A stretch of DNA of 64,000 nt from Telmatherina bonti (lineage: Eukaryota; Chordata; Actinopteri; Atheriniformes; Telmatherinidae): contig OW121832.1 of NCBI GenBank assembly GCA_933228915.1, positions 10,757,554 through 10,821,553 on the forward strand, read 5' to 3'. This document shows positions 32,093 to 46,679 of this stretch, one piece after another. The notes beneath the pieces were generated by a model. The model was not told where the DNA came from. It did not search any database and saw nothing but the letters and a program-made list of their open reading frames with translations. A program made the translations under genes and the position numbers. Every line of letters starts with the position of its first letter. Position 1 is the stretch's first letter.

Positions 32093-33130
32093 AATATAGT
32101 ATAGTATAGTATTGCAAAGTATTGTTCCACTTCCCATTGGTGTCATCTCAGCGCACGTTATGGACATATCAATTTGAGCTAATTCATAGTAAATAAATAT
32201 TAAAACAAAAACATGAACATGTAATTATGTCCTCTTATCTTTACATCTGCTCCTGGTTCACTCCTGGATACAGTTTAAACTGTATACAGCTAAACAAACC
32301 TGTGACAGGACCTGAGAGCTGCATTTGGACTCTGGGCTGATCCCTCTGCTTTATCCACAGCTTTCTGAACACTTTCCTGCCTTCAGATTGTACAAAGAAA
32401 GCATGACAAACCTCATCTGTGGGATGTTTGTAACATGATGCTGAGAAAAAAAGACATTTTGGTGGAAATGTTCTCATTTTGATGATCAAGACTTTTATCT
32501 ACCTTGTAGCATCATGTAGGCTTTTAACTTTTTTCACTTTTTCATACCTTTGGATGGGGTTTTGGGTTCTGGAGATGCTCACATTGCACCGCTAAACACT
32601 GAGAAGTGTTTCTATTTTCTCCTTCCTCTGCCTGGATGAAAATATCAGGGGAACTCAATCCGAGTGCTGATAGTGAAATGCCACTGAGCAGGGCTGGAGG
32701 GAATGCACCTGAGAGGTTCTGTGATTTATTGCAAGGCAAAGCTGAAGCCAAGTCGCCAACTCTAATTAGAAAATCCTGTGCAGGCAGCTGAGTGCAGCAG
32801 CGAGTCTTAAATCTCAGAGCCATCAGCCTCAGACTGCAGCAGCATCCAGGCTGGATGTGGAAGAAAGAGCCACCTCTGCATCCAGCACTGCATGCATCCC
32901 CGTTCCAGTCTGCACGTATGCCTTTAAAGATGAAAAGTACAATATATGTTTTTCATTTATATACAGTACTGTAAACCAAATGATTTGTATGTTTGCATCT
33001 CTGCATGGATGCGAGCTGTTTATTTTTCTGTACATCCTAGGATATATACTGTATGCGCTACAAGGTACTTGTGTGTTTAACTGTGCTTAGGGTAGTGAAT
33101 GGTTTTACATTAACATTGTAAGAAGCACTG
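32093..33130. other. No gene seen
   Basis: Unique sequence starting with a small tatag repeat (32095-32111). Overlapping short frames on both strands at 32540-33090 have no domains. Confidence 0.4.
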
Positions 33131-33256
33131 CGATGGCCACCTTTCCAGGGTGTATCCTGCCTTTCGTCCAGTGATTGCTGGGATAGACTCCAGCTTCCAT
33201 GAGACCCTTAATTGGACTAAGCAGTTAAGAAAATGGATGGATGGATTGATGGATTG
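33131..33256 (+). mobile_element. SINE 3'-end fragment
   Basis: ccagggtgtatcctgccttt, cagtgattgctgggatagac and the tail aaaatggatggatgg match the SINE 3' half at 17301 and 40572. Confidence 0.75.
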
Positions 33257-33424
33257 TAACAGGTAGTTTTTGTACCAAAGGTCTCATTTCTCAGTTGTTA
33301 CCATTTTGAGTCTGAATCCTGCAATCTTTTAGCATTTTTCTCTTTCATGGGGACGAAAAGGAAACTATTTGACCATATTACTTTTTCTGAACTTGTATCT
33401 GTTCATCTACTCAAAACATTATGA

Positions 33425-33765
33425 AACGCAGAGTTCCCAAAGGCTCCATTTTTGGTCACTCGCAAGGATCATAGAAACTGAAATGATAAAAAAAATGATG
33501 CTGATGACACTCTGCTCTATGCTGCTGTAAAACCAGGGGACTCTCATCCCGTACATGTCTACAAAAATTATTAATAAAACTGGAACTAATCCAGAAAGCT
33601 GCTTATCTAGTCCCCATAAAAAAATTAAAAAGGGGATATATCACTCTCATTGTTAGTAAAAATCAGTCTTCAGACTGACTTTCTGTGAGGTAAAGAGTTG
33701 GTTTTAAAATGTTCATTCTGGTGTACAAGCCATTAACTGATTCATGCCAAAATATATAAATCAGT
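33425..33765 (+). pseudogene. Very decayed L2 reverse transcriptase relic
   Basis: Translated pieces in order: DADDTLLYAAVKPG (the YADDTQLY box with Tyr lost), LELIQKAAYLV (LQLIQNAAARVL), and FKMFILVYKPLTD (FKILLLTYKAL). Their order matches L2 ORF2, with a large deletion between the first two and several frame breaks. Identification rests on order and spacing, since each piece alone is weak. Confidence 0.5.
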
Positions 33766-34828
33766 TCTTCTCGTGCCAGTTTCTTCTTTCTTTATTTCTT
33801 TATTTCAGACCCAGATCTGGGTCAAGTTTGCAAAAAAAAACCAAACAAACAAAACAAAACAAAACACTAATTTCCCTCTCCAAAATATAAATCAAATGGT
33901 ACCACTGTAGGAACATATGCTACTCCACCAAATGCTTAAATATAGTGCAGCTTTTGAACAGTCAGCATCACTGACATTTAGTTAAAAAAATACACAGATG
34001 CAACATCAACAGAAATTGCAGCGTAACACAGAAAAGGGTCAAACGGGACTTTTTACAGCAAGCTGAAAGGAATCCTCAGATTGTGAAGGTGATTTTGTTT
34101 GGCTGCAGATTGTGCTGAATAAACACTGTTCTGATCCAGACATGTAAATATGTGAGCCGCTTTGATAAGTAAATCATTGAATGGAAAACACATTGAATTT
34201 GCATTTGTAAGACCATAATTCAAAACCTTGTCTGTCTGTATGTTTCTGTTTGTGTCTGCAGTGTGACAGGTGTTTAAAAATATTCTCTTTGTGCCGGATG
34301 ACATCAAAATACAATCTAGGAGATGTGGAGCGTTTCCATTGAAACTGTTTTTTTTTTTTTTTATTTTTTTTTTTTTTTAGTACGAATATGGCTGTCAGCA
34401 ATGTATCTGTTTTGTGTGTCTTTGTGTGTGAGTGCATGTGTGAAGACATATCTGAAAATGATTTTATAGGCTTGCCAAGTTGACAGCACTGCTGTCATTC
34501 AGAGACAGAAGAAAAGTCTCAGCTTTGCATCAGTGTGTTTTGGGAGTGTGTGTTAATGGGAGTGTGTGGACTGACGAAAAAAAAAAACATTTATATATCA
34601 CCTTTTGTGTAACCTTTTCTTTAGAATCACTGAAGTGGTGTGACCTTGGTAGCAGTCCAAAATAACACAGGCCAAATACACACCAGATTTTTACACACAT
34701 ACACACACGTGCTCGCAGAAGTTACATTTTGTTGTGTGTACATGGTGAGAACCAGGATCTAAACGCAGATACAGATCTGTAAATAAGTAAAGGTTATATT
34801 GGTTTCCACAGTCAGTACTTGAGTGTGT
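33766..34828. other. No gene seen
   Basis: Unique sequence with aaaac repeats (33832-33866) and a long T-rich tract (34349-34378). Confidence 0.45.
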
Positions 34829-34916
34829 GGCACACAGGCAGACAGATAGGCAGACAGGCAGGTAAGGATACAGGTAGGCAGGCAGACAGGTAGGTAGGCA
34901 GACAAATGGACAGGTC
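34829..34916. repeat. Imperfect tetranucleotide repeat (ggca/gaca/ggta)
   Basis: Runs such as caggcagacagataggcag and aggtaggcaggcagacagg make a degenerate 4-base periodic tract. Confidence 0.9.
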
Positions 34917-36960
34917 TGAATCTTCTGATCAGGACAAACAAAAGAAACAACCTAGACAGGCAAAAGACACGCCTGGCAAATTTACAGAGAAGGCCGAAAG
35001 CTGTTACCACTGGGTAATCGCTAACCTGGGGATGACTGGAAGGCTGAGTTTTTTAATATACTTGCTACTTGATTGCCAAATAAGGTGCAGGTGAAGGTCC
35101 TGGTTGCTGCGGAAACAGGCACACCCACCATAGCCACACACCAGAGCAGGAACCACAACACATTTAGCTGTAAAAAAAAAGGAAAAAAAAAAAAGAAAAA
35201 CATAGTTTGATTTTGGTTGCCACAGTTGCCATGACTAGTCAGCACCCCAACTCCAGACAGCCAACTTTTGTCTTTTATATGATAACTGAGAGCTCAGGGA
35301 TCGATTGCTTCCAATCTGAAACTGCCTTTACTTTTTAAAAAGGCTATACAGATAGAAGGAAAGAGAGTGAGAAAGTAAAAGAGACTGAGCGAGAGAGAGA
35401 GAGAGAGAGAGAGGATCACATTACCAAGCAACAAAATAAACAACGCAGATTATTTGCAAATTCTTCCACACAGCAAGAATGATTGTGGAGAGTGTGGATG
35501 CAGTTTACTTTAATTCAAAACTTTATGTTCCAGGGATGCTGAATGAACACTTCATCATGACTGTTTGTGAGATTTATTACTAATTAACAACTTTCTACCT
35601 TTTTCCTTATTTAGTCCATTTAATTAACTAATTCAGAGCACTTCCACTACATGGCAGGGTTGAGTTTAACATTCATGTCTGCATTTTGACAACAGTAGCA
35701 GTAATACACCACTATGAAGTTCTTTACACCAAAAACAGCAGAAGAAAAACAAAAATAAAACCACAATTTTCTTTTTCTGTTCTAAGCCCGTTCTGTCTTT
35801 TTTGGGTACTTTATATTTGGAGGTTTCTGCATTTTTTTTTTATGTTTCCTTTCTTTGTTCTCTGGTTTGTTCCTTCCGTTGGTTGTGTGTGAGCTATACA
35901 ACTCAGCACTGTCCATGCAGTTTCTGGGGGTATTGCTCTGTTTTCTGTGACAAGTGACAGACAGGTAATTTCCTTGAAAATGACCTGTCCATTCGCCTGT
36001 GCATCCGTCTTCTGTGTCAAATACAAAAAAGGCTTTAAGGCCTTTACACACCAGTACCAGTGCAAATAAACAAAACATATTTGCGAATAATTCGGGAGTG
36101 AATTATTAAAGTCTGTCTTTGCACACCAAGTGATGCAGAATTTTGAAGAAATTATGAAAATTTGAAAACTAAGGTGGAATCCATATCGAGCCACAACAAC
36201 AGTGTGCTAATGCTGCACAAGAAAAGATAAAAAGAGGCACTGGGTTCATCCTGTTCTAGAAAAGAGAGGAGAACTTGGGGAGTTTCATTGTTTAATCCAG
36301 GAGTAGAAACAGGACCACGGCTGCTTCAGGACGGACTTGGACATCCATGGGACAGTTAGAGGCTTTGCTTTAGTGCCTAGCATCTTGCTTTAAGAAGCAA
36401 AGAAAAAACAATACAGACACTAGCAATAGTGATTTAAAGTTTGAATGAAAAGCAGCAAAAAGTGACACCTGTTCTGTATTTTAAGCCAGTGATCTATCAG
36501 TCAGCATGCCTTGCATGATTTGTCAGTTATATTTAATTATATGTCAGAGTGAATATCTAAAAAAAATAAAACTTTAAAAAATTATGGATGGAATTTCAGC
36601 ACTGATGTGAACATTCACAATGACTTGACATTGACTTAATAAAAATTTTACCATGCAAATTATTTGAACAAAATATTCAAAGTAGGTGTGTAAAGACCTT
36701 AACCCAACTGATTAGCAAGATGTCCTGTATTTTAGAACAATATTTTCCTGGGGAAGCCATCTTGGTTGCACTGTTGAATTGAACATACTTCGGATATATG
36801 AACAGTTTGTCTGCTCCTCCATGTGTGATGTCTGTTACTCCAAGCTGCTGATTCCCAATGCATGACGAAGAAACCACAACTATTAATTTAATTTTGCATT
36901 TGTAATGTTTCCAGTTGTAATAACATCATATTCTCACAGATTAAATACACTAAAAACATT
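34917..36960. other. No gene seen
   Basis: Unique AT-rich sequence with a (GA)n at 35391-35413 and A runs near 35173-35195. Frames at 35782-36194 are chance-like. Confidence 0.45.
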
Positions 36961-36970
36961 TATGTGTGAT

Positions 36971-39107
36971 CTGGGAACGTCTGGCAGAGTCCCCTGTCAA
37001 AGCGACTTTCAACTCCCCTCTTCAGCAGAGCCTCAACCATGTCCCGAGTGAGGCGGGGGACATTGAGTCAGAGTGGGCTGTATGAGAGCAACCCTCTCTG
37101 CAGGTGTCCATCAACAAGTTCTGGGATTAACGCCACAACGGCCACCACCTTACAGTCACAGCTCTGGCTGGCCGGCTCAACAGTACAGGCATGGAATACA
37201 GAACGAGTCCTATCAGGCCTTCTTGGCCTGTGGGACTCAGGAGGCAGCTGATAGGTACCGACAGGCTAAGCGGGATGTGGCTTTGGCTGTGTTGAGGCAA
37301 AAATTCGGGCATGGGAGGAGTTCCACAAGGCTATGGAGAACGACTTCTGGACATCTTCAAGGCAATTCTGGTCCACCATCCGGCGACTGAGGAGGGGAAA
37401 GCAGTGCTCTATCAACACTGTGTATAGTAGAGATGGGGAGCTGCTGACCTCAACTCTGGATGTTGTGGGTCAGTGGAGAAAACACTTTAAAGACCTCCTC
37501 AATCCTACCAACATTTCTTCTAATGAGGAAACAGAGCTGGGGGACTTGGGGGTTCACTATCCTATCTCTGGGGCTGAAGTCGCTAAGGTAGTTAAAAAGC
37601 TCCTTGGTGGCAAGGCCCCAGGGGTGGATGGGATCTGCCCGGAGCTCATTAAGGCTCTGGATGCTGTGGGGCTGTCCTGGCTGACTCGTCTCTACAGCAT
37701 CTCGTGGATATCGGGGACAGTGCCTCTGGACTAGCAGACTGGGGTGGTGGTCCCCCTTTTCAAGAAGGGGCACCGCAGGGTGTGCTCCAACTACAGAGGA
37801 TCACACTTCTCAGCCTCCCTGAAAAGGTCTATTCTGGGGTCCTGGAGAGGAGGGTCCATCATGTAGTCAAATCTCAGATTGAGGTGGAGCAGTGTGGTTT
37901 TCGTCCTGGTAGCAGAACAGTGGACCAGCTCTATACCCTCTTTGGCGTCGTGGAGGAGGCATGGGAGTTTGCCCAACCATTCTACATGTGCTTTGTGGAC
38001 CTGGAGAAGGCATTCGACCATGTACCCCGGGGGCTCCTGTGGTGGGTACTCCGGGAGTATGGGGTACTGGACCCCCTTGTACGAGCTGTCCTGTCTCTGT
38101 ACGACAGGTGTCAGAGCTTGATTTGCATTGCTGGCAATAAGTCAGAATGTTTCCGGTGAGGGTTGGACCCAGCCAAGGCTGCCCTTTATCACCGATTCTG
38201 TTCATAACTTTTATATACAGAATTTCTAGGCGCTGCCGAGGTGTTGAGGGGATCCATTTCGATAACTTCAGGATTAGGTCTATGCTTTTTGCAGATGACG
38301 TTGTCCCTTTGGCGTCATCTGGCTGTGATCTACAGCTATCGCTTGAGCGATTCGCAGCCGAGTGTGAATCGGCTGGGATGAGAATTGGCACCTCCAAATC
38401 TGAGACCATGGTTCTCAGCCGGAATAAGGTGGATTGCCCTCTGCAGGTTGGGAGTGAGGTCCTGCCCCAAGTTGAGGAGTTTAAATATCACGAGGTCTTG
38501 TTCATGAGTGAGGGAAGAATGCAGCGTAAGATCGACAGGCAGATCGGTGCGGCATCTGCAGTAATACAGACTCTGTGCTGATCTGTCATGAAGAAAGAGC
38601 TGAGCCAGAAGGCAACGCTCTTGATTTACCAGTCGATCTATCCTGCCCTCACCTATGGTCATGAGTTGTGGGTTGTCACCGAAAGAACAAGATCTCGCAA
38701 ACAGGTGGCTGAAATGAGTTTCCTCTGGAGGGTGGCCGGGCTCTCCCTTAGAGATAGGGTGAGAAGATTGGTCATCCAGGAGGGGCTCAGAGTAGAGCCG
38801 CTGCTCCTCCACATTGAGAGGAGTCAGTTGAGGTGGCTCGGGCATCTGGTCAGGATGCCTCCTGGACTCCCCCCCCCGGTGAGGTTTTCTGGGCACGTCC
38901 CAGTGGGAGGAGACCCCGGGGAAGACCCAGGAAATGCTGGAGGGATTATATCTCTCAGCTGACCTGGGAATGCCTTGGCACCCCCCCCCCCCCCACAGAG
39001 TTGGCAGATGTGGCTGTGGAGAGGGAAGTGTGGGCGTCCCTACTTAGGCTGCTGCCCCAACAACTCAATCCAGAATAAGCGGCAGAAGATTGATGGATGG
39101 ATGGATG
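36971..39107 (+). mobile_element. Rex3 (RTE-clade) LINE, 5'-truncated
   Basis: About 2.14 kb beginning in the linker between endonuclease and RT and ending in the short GATG-repeat tail typical of Rex3 (agattgatggatggatgg). Both flanks read gtgtgat (36964-36970 and 39108-39114), a 7-bp target-site duplication that fixes the ends. ctagcagactggggtggtgg (37731) and ggctgccctttatcacc (38177) resemble, from memory, the conserved sites used to amplify Rex3 in teleosts. Confidence 0.92.
36975..39078 (+). pseudogene. Rex3 ORF: reverse transcriptase, broken
   Basis: Linker and RT of an RTE-type ORF in several frames. Recognisable blocks in order: YQAFLACGTQEAADRYRQAK, MENDFWTSSRQFW, GGKAPGVDGICPELIKALD, QCGFRPGSRTVDQLYT, CFVDLEKAFDHVPRGLLWW (first catalytic Asp), QGCPLSPILF at about 38175, MLFADDVV at about 38283 (catalytic FADD), ELSQKATLLIYQSI, and the C-terminal MPPGLPP and RRPRGRPRKCWRDYIS. 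Breaks seen: Trp to TAG at 37732-37734, a missing G near 37799, a frame change near 38150, Arg to TGA at 38579-38581, and a frame change near the C run at about 38870. The endonuclease is missing through 5' truncation. Inactive. Confidence 0.9.
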
Positions 39108-39114
39108 GTGTGAT

Positions 39115-40529
39115 TTTTCACAGATCAAAAATGACAAATTTAATTTTCGTTCACATTAGTAAATATGTATGAATGAGTGCTTGTGCACACAAGTCCTAGT
39201 TGACAGTTCTGTTACTCCACACACCTATCACCCCTGATTTGCATACACTGGGCAGATTGTAATATTGCTCACACAGAAAGTTCACCGTGTTTTACCGTTG
39301 CACTTGTGGTGATTCGCATTATGAGCTAAACACCTGAGACAGCTGAGGCCACTGAAAATATGTAAATGTTCACCTTGGATCAGCCTGTTAACATGCTCTC
39401 TCTCATCTGCATTCATCCACCTGCCAGATCACCTGACACAGCACCAATAAGATCTTTATTGTCTGTCACAGTGTGACCTCTACAGAGGTAATTCGCAGCC
39501 GATTATACTCTTTTCCCAGCTGTCCTGGTTAATTAATATGAGTTGCATGTGGAGAGTGGTGTAAAGCCTACCTTTTAATTATTCTTCCTGCTTCTTCCCT
39601 CCACTACTACAACCAGCACTACTCTGTTCTTGAATATAGAGCCCAGTGGGTATGTCTGCATTGTGAATTAATCGCCATTCTTCTTCATTTTACTTCTGTA
39701 CTCCTTAAATAACACGTTTCTGTCGTGATTCTGGTCTACATAACTGACAGTCAAAGCAGTGCCCATGCCATGTTTGGGTTTGAAGTAATTGGAATATTTC
39801 TTTCCTCCGTTTTTGTGGAACTTCACTTTGTTGCTGGCATTTATTTTCGGCAATGTGGAGGGGGGCCAAGCACCTTTTACCCTGTTAAACCAAGATAACC
39901 ACATCTGCCAGCCTCCATATTGATTTGGACTACTTAATATTTACATCATAAACATAGGAAAACATCTGGCAAAAGTCTGGAACAGCTCACAGTACACAAG
40001 CTTAACTAAACAAGTTTTCACAGTCCACGGGATGGACAGAGTTCATAGGGAATCCAATTAAAACATGACTTTGATGGCTCTGTCTTTGTTATTGAAGCCC
40101 CTGCTGTGTTGCTTCCATCTGTTGTTTGTACATCACATCATTAGAAACTTTAGTTGATCATTTATAAATTACACGTAAGACCAAAATACTCCTCTTTGTA
40201 TGTATATGTTCCTTTTGTGTAAAAAATCCAGAAAAATGCACATACCTTAATAAAGCAGTCTTCTATCAGAGAACGGGTTGCTGGACTATCAAACGAAGTT
40301 TTAAAGGTTTTACGTATGTATATATTTGTTTTAGAAAATTATATGGAAAACATTTTTCTCCCTTTTTTTCAGATGAATTACTTCACTCATTGTTTTACAC
40401 ATTGCACTCATGCTGCAATTGTAAACAAAAGCTTCTGTATCAAATATTAATGTTAATCGTTTTAGGTATTCTAATACTTATTTGTAGCAATTAAATACAA
40501 AGAAAATATTTAAAATCATAGAATGTGAT
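39115..40529. other. No gene seen
   Basis: Unique sequence. 39330-39560 is non-repetitive and less AT-rich, with ggttaattaatatgag near 39528; it could be a conserved element, but nothing proves it. Confidence 0.4.
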
Positions 40530-40565
40530 TTTCCACTGTGAGCTTCTGTTCTCTCACAGTGGAAA
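40530..40565. repeat. Perfect 13-bp hairpin
   Basis: Left arm tttccactgtgag and right arm ctcacagtggaaa around a 10-base loop (cttctgttct). Confidence 0.9.
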
Positions 40566-40571
40566 TGCACC

Positions 40572-40890
40572 ACCTATCCATCTATCTATTCATTTCCTTG
40601 GAGCCTATCACAACAATCATTGGGCAAAAGACAGGGTGGACCCTTGACAGGTCACCAGTCCATCACAGGGTCAACACAGAGAGACAAACAACCCTTAGCG
40701 CTTGCACGCGTTCCAAGGCACAATTTAGAGTAACCAATTACCCTAACATGCATGTCTTTGAATGGTGGGAAGAAGCCGGAGTACTGAGAGAGAGCACACG
40801 CATACACGGGAAGAACATGCAAACTCCAAGGCCACTGTTCAAACCTCACCCCAGCTGAGGTTCAAACCAATAACCTTTTTGCTGTGAGGC
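40572..40890 (-). mobile_element. SINE (tRNA-like head, ATGG-type tail), near full length
   Basis: Read on the minus strand: gcctcacagcaaaaaggtta and ggtttgaacct (a B-box-like GGTTyGAAcC), then gtttgcatgttcttcccgtg, agacatgcatgttagggtaa, ccctgtgatggactggtgac and a degenerate gatagatggatagg tail. This is the layout of a widespread fish SINE. The head lacks a clear A box, so the 5' end may be cut. Confidence 0.75.
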
Positions 40891-42035
<1,145 letters not shown>

Positions 42036-42050
42036 TATTTATTTATTTTA

Positions 42051-44180
42051 CATTGTATGGATGTGGAAGAGCAACTTGTGCTTCTTTGGTTGCAACATTG
42101 ATAGTCCTGCAGCAAAAGTTGTCCAGTCAGCATTTGTAAAATAAACAACAAGAAAGATTATGTGTCAAAAAGATCTGTTTTAACACATCAGGACACATAT
42201 CCAGCTAGCAGATATGTTCTCTCATACAAATGTGAGAAGAGGTGCACAAAATGTTGATCAAAGAAAGAGATTCATCCTCTTCATCTGCTGATAATCACCA
42301 TTTCACCGGACTTCTTGATTGCTTATTAAAAGATAGACAGGATTTGGATGAATGCCTTGTTGGCATCCTATGTGGTGCAACAGACTGTCAGCGCTCCACC
42401 ACAAGAGGTAAACATGACTTATGTCTCCTCGACAGTTTGGTCACCTGGATCATCTTTTTTCTCTGTTGCTACATTCCTCCTGTGTATTTCTGTATATTAT
42501 GACCATATTTTACTTGGGGAGTCAAATCTTGTTGATTTGCAACAGGAGCGCTTTTGAAAAGCAAACTTTCTTTTCATGTACAAAATGCTAAAGCGGTGCA
42601 TGTTTGGCATTTGTGTTTGGGTGACGTATTTTTCACCTTCCCGAAACCTAAAACTCAATTTAAAAGATGCTAAATATACTGTAGATCAAGCAGAGTGGAA
42701 GACCTCACTCACAGTTAAATCCATCCACAATAACAAAATACGATTTGTGCCAAGGTAAGATGCTAACGCTAACTCGAACAGTTGTTAGCTACAAGACTAG
42801 TAGAATATTAATTGACACATTACAGATCCTGACACCTATATGGAGTCATACATTAAAGTTAGTTTGAAATAAAACAATATACTGACTTTTCCTGCAATGT
42901 AAGAAATGCAAGAATTTAAGCCTTTCCATTGATTTTAATGTCTTCTTCTTCAACAATGCTGCGTTGACAAACAATATGACTGTGTTTCTCTAAAGCATTA
43001 TAGTCATTTCTGTCTACTTTTCTCTCATATCTCCAAACTATTAATACAGATATTTTAAATGTTTTTCTTTGATATATTTTCAACCCAAAATATCTGAGAA
43101 ATCCATGTGTTTTGCAAGATTCTGGCGGAGTAGACAGCATAGCAGCAGTAACCATGAGAGACAGGACTAAGCGATGGGTCAATTAGCCTGTGAAGCTTTG
43201 CAGTTGTATTTAACTTCTTTCCTCTGTTTTGTAGTGGGTTCTGTTTATTTTGCCTGTTTTGTGCAGAAAGTCAAAGAGGGACAAAAAGAAGCAGTGACCT
43301 CTCATGTTCCTATGGCTAAGTTTGTGATGCAGCAATTTTAAAATAAAAAAGAAACAAAAGGAGGATTTCATTGCTACATAAGAGCAATCCTCATTGGCCC
43401 AGAAGCACACGAAGGGGAAAGAGCGAGTTAGTTAAGTCTATATGTGCTGTGTGCGTGCTTGTGTGTTTGCCTAAGACACACTGAAACGTCAGCTATTTCT
43501 GAGAGTCCAATATTTTCCACCACAGTCAACAGTTACCTCCAGGCACGAAGGAAGCTCCCATTTGGCTCTGAGTCTCTACTTCCTCTTTCATAACCCTTCG
43601 ACTGTAAACATACACAAAAATAAACAAGCATACACACTAATATACACACACATATTTTCCTCTCTGGGTATAATTAAGTATTAAAAGAGAGTGCAGTCAG
43701 TAAAACAAAGCAACATATAAGCTGACAAGTTTCTGATGCTCAGCACTCTGCGCTTTTAAGAGGGTTTACAAAGATTAGACGCTTCATATATGAGCTGCTC
43801 GACACTAAACAAATAAGAGGATTTTTACATTTCCAGATGAATGAGAGGACTGTTTGCTGATTTAACATTACGGATTACAAAAGTCAAGGAAATATTAAAT
43901 CATAATTTCTTCAATGGTCATGAAAAATACACCCACACACACACATACACAAAGAAAATCTAATTAATCTCTAATTTAGCATTTCCAAATAAATACATAA
44001 CATTTTTCTTTTCCTAATGTATCAAATGATAATCTCAGTGCTCCTTTTTTTTGTTTATCAGACACTTTCAACCCATTAAGACCCAAAACCTGAACAAATG
44101 ATGGAGTCCAGTTTCTTTGATATTAGCTCTTTATTTGTCCTTTAAACAAAATGTAAAATAAAAACGTACCAAAAATTTTT
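42051..44180. other. No gene seen
   Basis: Unique AT-rich sequence. Frames of 60-88 codons have no domains. Confidence 0.45.
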
Positions 44181-46679
44181 AGGGATATATATATATATAT
44201 CATTTATTATCATGTGATAATTCAACATTTTAACATCTTCTGTAATCTTCTGCTTTCTGGTGTCCATTAAGAAGCAGAAGACAAAATCAGATTGTGTTAC
44301 ACAGGATTTTAATCAAGGTTTGTCCCATAAAGTGATACCAGATGTCTCAAACTGTTTGTATAATATATGTCTCGCTTGTTTCATTTTGGTTAATTTGTGA
44401 TGCAGAAGTCCCAATTTCAATGTGCTGCGTATAACTACAAAGGGAGTTCTGCTTCTAAATATTTCATAATGTACAATGAGTTTCCAACTTTTCAACATTG
44501 ATATTGAGTAGTTCTAGAAAGTTGAATTTTATGATTGTGGAATATGGGTCCTATTGATGTGTTTATCCATCCCCCTTTCTTTCCAGCCAGCCCAGCTTCC
44601 TGTAACGGTATCTGTGAGCATAGCTTTATTTGTTCTTATGGTGTGATTTGGGCCAATACACAGCTCCGATTGGCCGCAGTAAAACTGTTTGTTTACTGTT
44701 AGTTTAGCCTTTATTATTAATGTCAGTTGGGTGAAGACACCTTAGAAAAGAAGATTAAGAAAAGAAACACAGCATTGCAGGCATATTTGTGTAGCATATT
44801 GTGTAATGTTGCTAATCTGGAAGTTTTATATTTTTTCAATAGTTGTCAAAAAACCACACTGATCTACAAACAGGTGCAACCAGCTCAGTTCAGTAATGAT
44901 CAACACAATGAAGATTAGTTGTGAACCCACAAAAGCTGCTGATAATTAGGAGCTTTTACACCACAGACTCTCAGCAGCATTTTCCTTTTCATCATCTTTT
45001 TATTACTCTCTTCTTTTAATATGAATTCTTAATGTAACGTTAAAATTCATGATCACCATTAAAGTTTATAATAGTTTACTACGTTTTTGACACAGATGTT
45101 ACTATAGTTATACTTGAGCAATGTAATCTAGGAGATGATGTATCAGAGTTGCTATCAAGGTGAGGCCAAATGTGGCTAGATTTAGTTTTAATTTTGATAT
45201 AAATCTACAGAAATGATCCCTCAAATAACTTTGTTGGTTTATTTTTCCAGTCAAAAAGAAACACAAACCAGCAGCGTGAATCCTCACTGCTTTCTGAGAA
45301 ATAACAGGAGGGCCGGATGGGAAGAAGTTTGTGTTCTCAACACTTTTTCTCCTCCTTTAATTCTTTTTGTTTGAGCACAGCTGTTAAAGAAGCTAACAGG
45401 GCTGGTGGTTATTAAAGCAGGCTAAAACCAACAACACACAACAACAACAAGGTGCCGGACTGCAGTTTAGACCGGCGAGTAAAAACCATTGAGAAAGACT
45501 TCAGAGACTCTCGATTTCCTTTTACTGGGGTGTAAACAAGCTGCTACCCTCATCACAGCATCTGAAGCCCAGGCCGACCCTGAACCGTCTGTCTGAACCT
45601 GGACATGAAGGGACATGACTACCCAGTGCTTCATTTAGTTCTGCAATATGGAACTTTCCAGTTTACTTTAACTACAACCAACACAGCAAATGAAACAGGC
45701 GACAGCATTTTAGAAGCAGCTCAGCAGCTTCCAGCAGATGTCCGTTACCTGAAAACAGGCAGATCACACAAATAACCATGGCTCATGTCTATAAATACTG
45801 ATCGTTATGATAACTATGGACCATAGGTTGTAACTACGGACAGTATTTATAACTATAAAGCATATTTAGAAATACGGATCCTATTTGTGCAGGTGAGCAA
45901 AATTAAGAGGAAGACTGCAAGTCTGAAATAAACTGCCTCAGATTTTCAGGGTGACTCCATTGTGCACTTATCTGATATACCTGATGGGACAGTGTGATTT
46001 ACCATTTTCATTTTATATTTCTATTGAATAGGTAAGGGTCTACTCTAATCTATATTAAGGAGCATTTGATCCTGAAGCTTAGTATGAACTGCTGTTGACA
46101 GAAAGCAGAGAAGCAGAAAACACTCTCATCTGAGTGTGTGCTGGAAAGCAGCTAAATGACAAGCTGATGAATCTGTCATCTTAATCCATCAGACATCCTC
46201 ATTTTAAGTGTATTTTCAATGATTTCATCATCGTTGTTCTCCCTGTCAGTGCAGACAATTATGTAGAGACCACAGCAACCCTTATTACCCAGAACATGGA
46301 AAAATGTGAAAAACATGAAAAACAAAGGTGAAAGTAACAAAAATTTATGAAAACTAAATGTGAGTATTTTTAATATCATGTTTTCACAGCTGAAGTCTTC
46401 ATCAAAGTTTATTGTCTCTCATAGTCAGTGTAAAACATATGACCCTGATTATTTGTCTAGAAATATTTCTCATCAACAGGCTGTTTTATCAGTTATTTTA
46501 AAACAATTTTTCCTTTTCAGCTTTTTTTTCTTAGCGTCCTTAGTCCTTTAAAATTATGTAGACAAATCAGCTGTTTTTTATCTTTTCTTTTAATAAAGTT
46601 TTGCTGTTTTATGATGTGTATACACCAGGATTTATCCAGCTTTCACAAACAAAATTCTTCTGAAAACAACTCTGACGAG
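44181..46679. other. No gene seen
   Basis: Starts with a short (TA)n (44186-44201). 45240-45760 is less AT-rich but without coding or element signals. Confidence 0.45.

Noticed and set aside
34349..34378. T-rich tract as a retroposon poly(A) tail on the minus strand
   Set aside because: No retroposon body or target duplication could be found beside it.
36677..36877. Possible short frame before Rex3
   Set aside because: No domain and no link to the Rex3 coding sequence, which starts after 36971.
38336..38896. 186-codon frame on the minus strand, also 37867-38409 (180 codons)
   Set aside because: They lie antisense to the Rex3 reverse transcriptase, whose sense frames carry clear motifs; shadows of that coding sequence.
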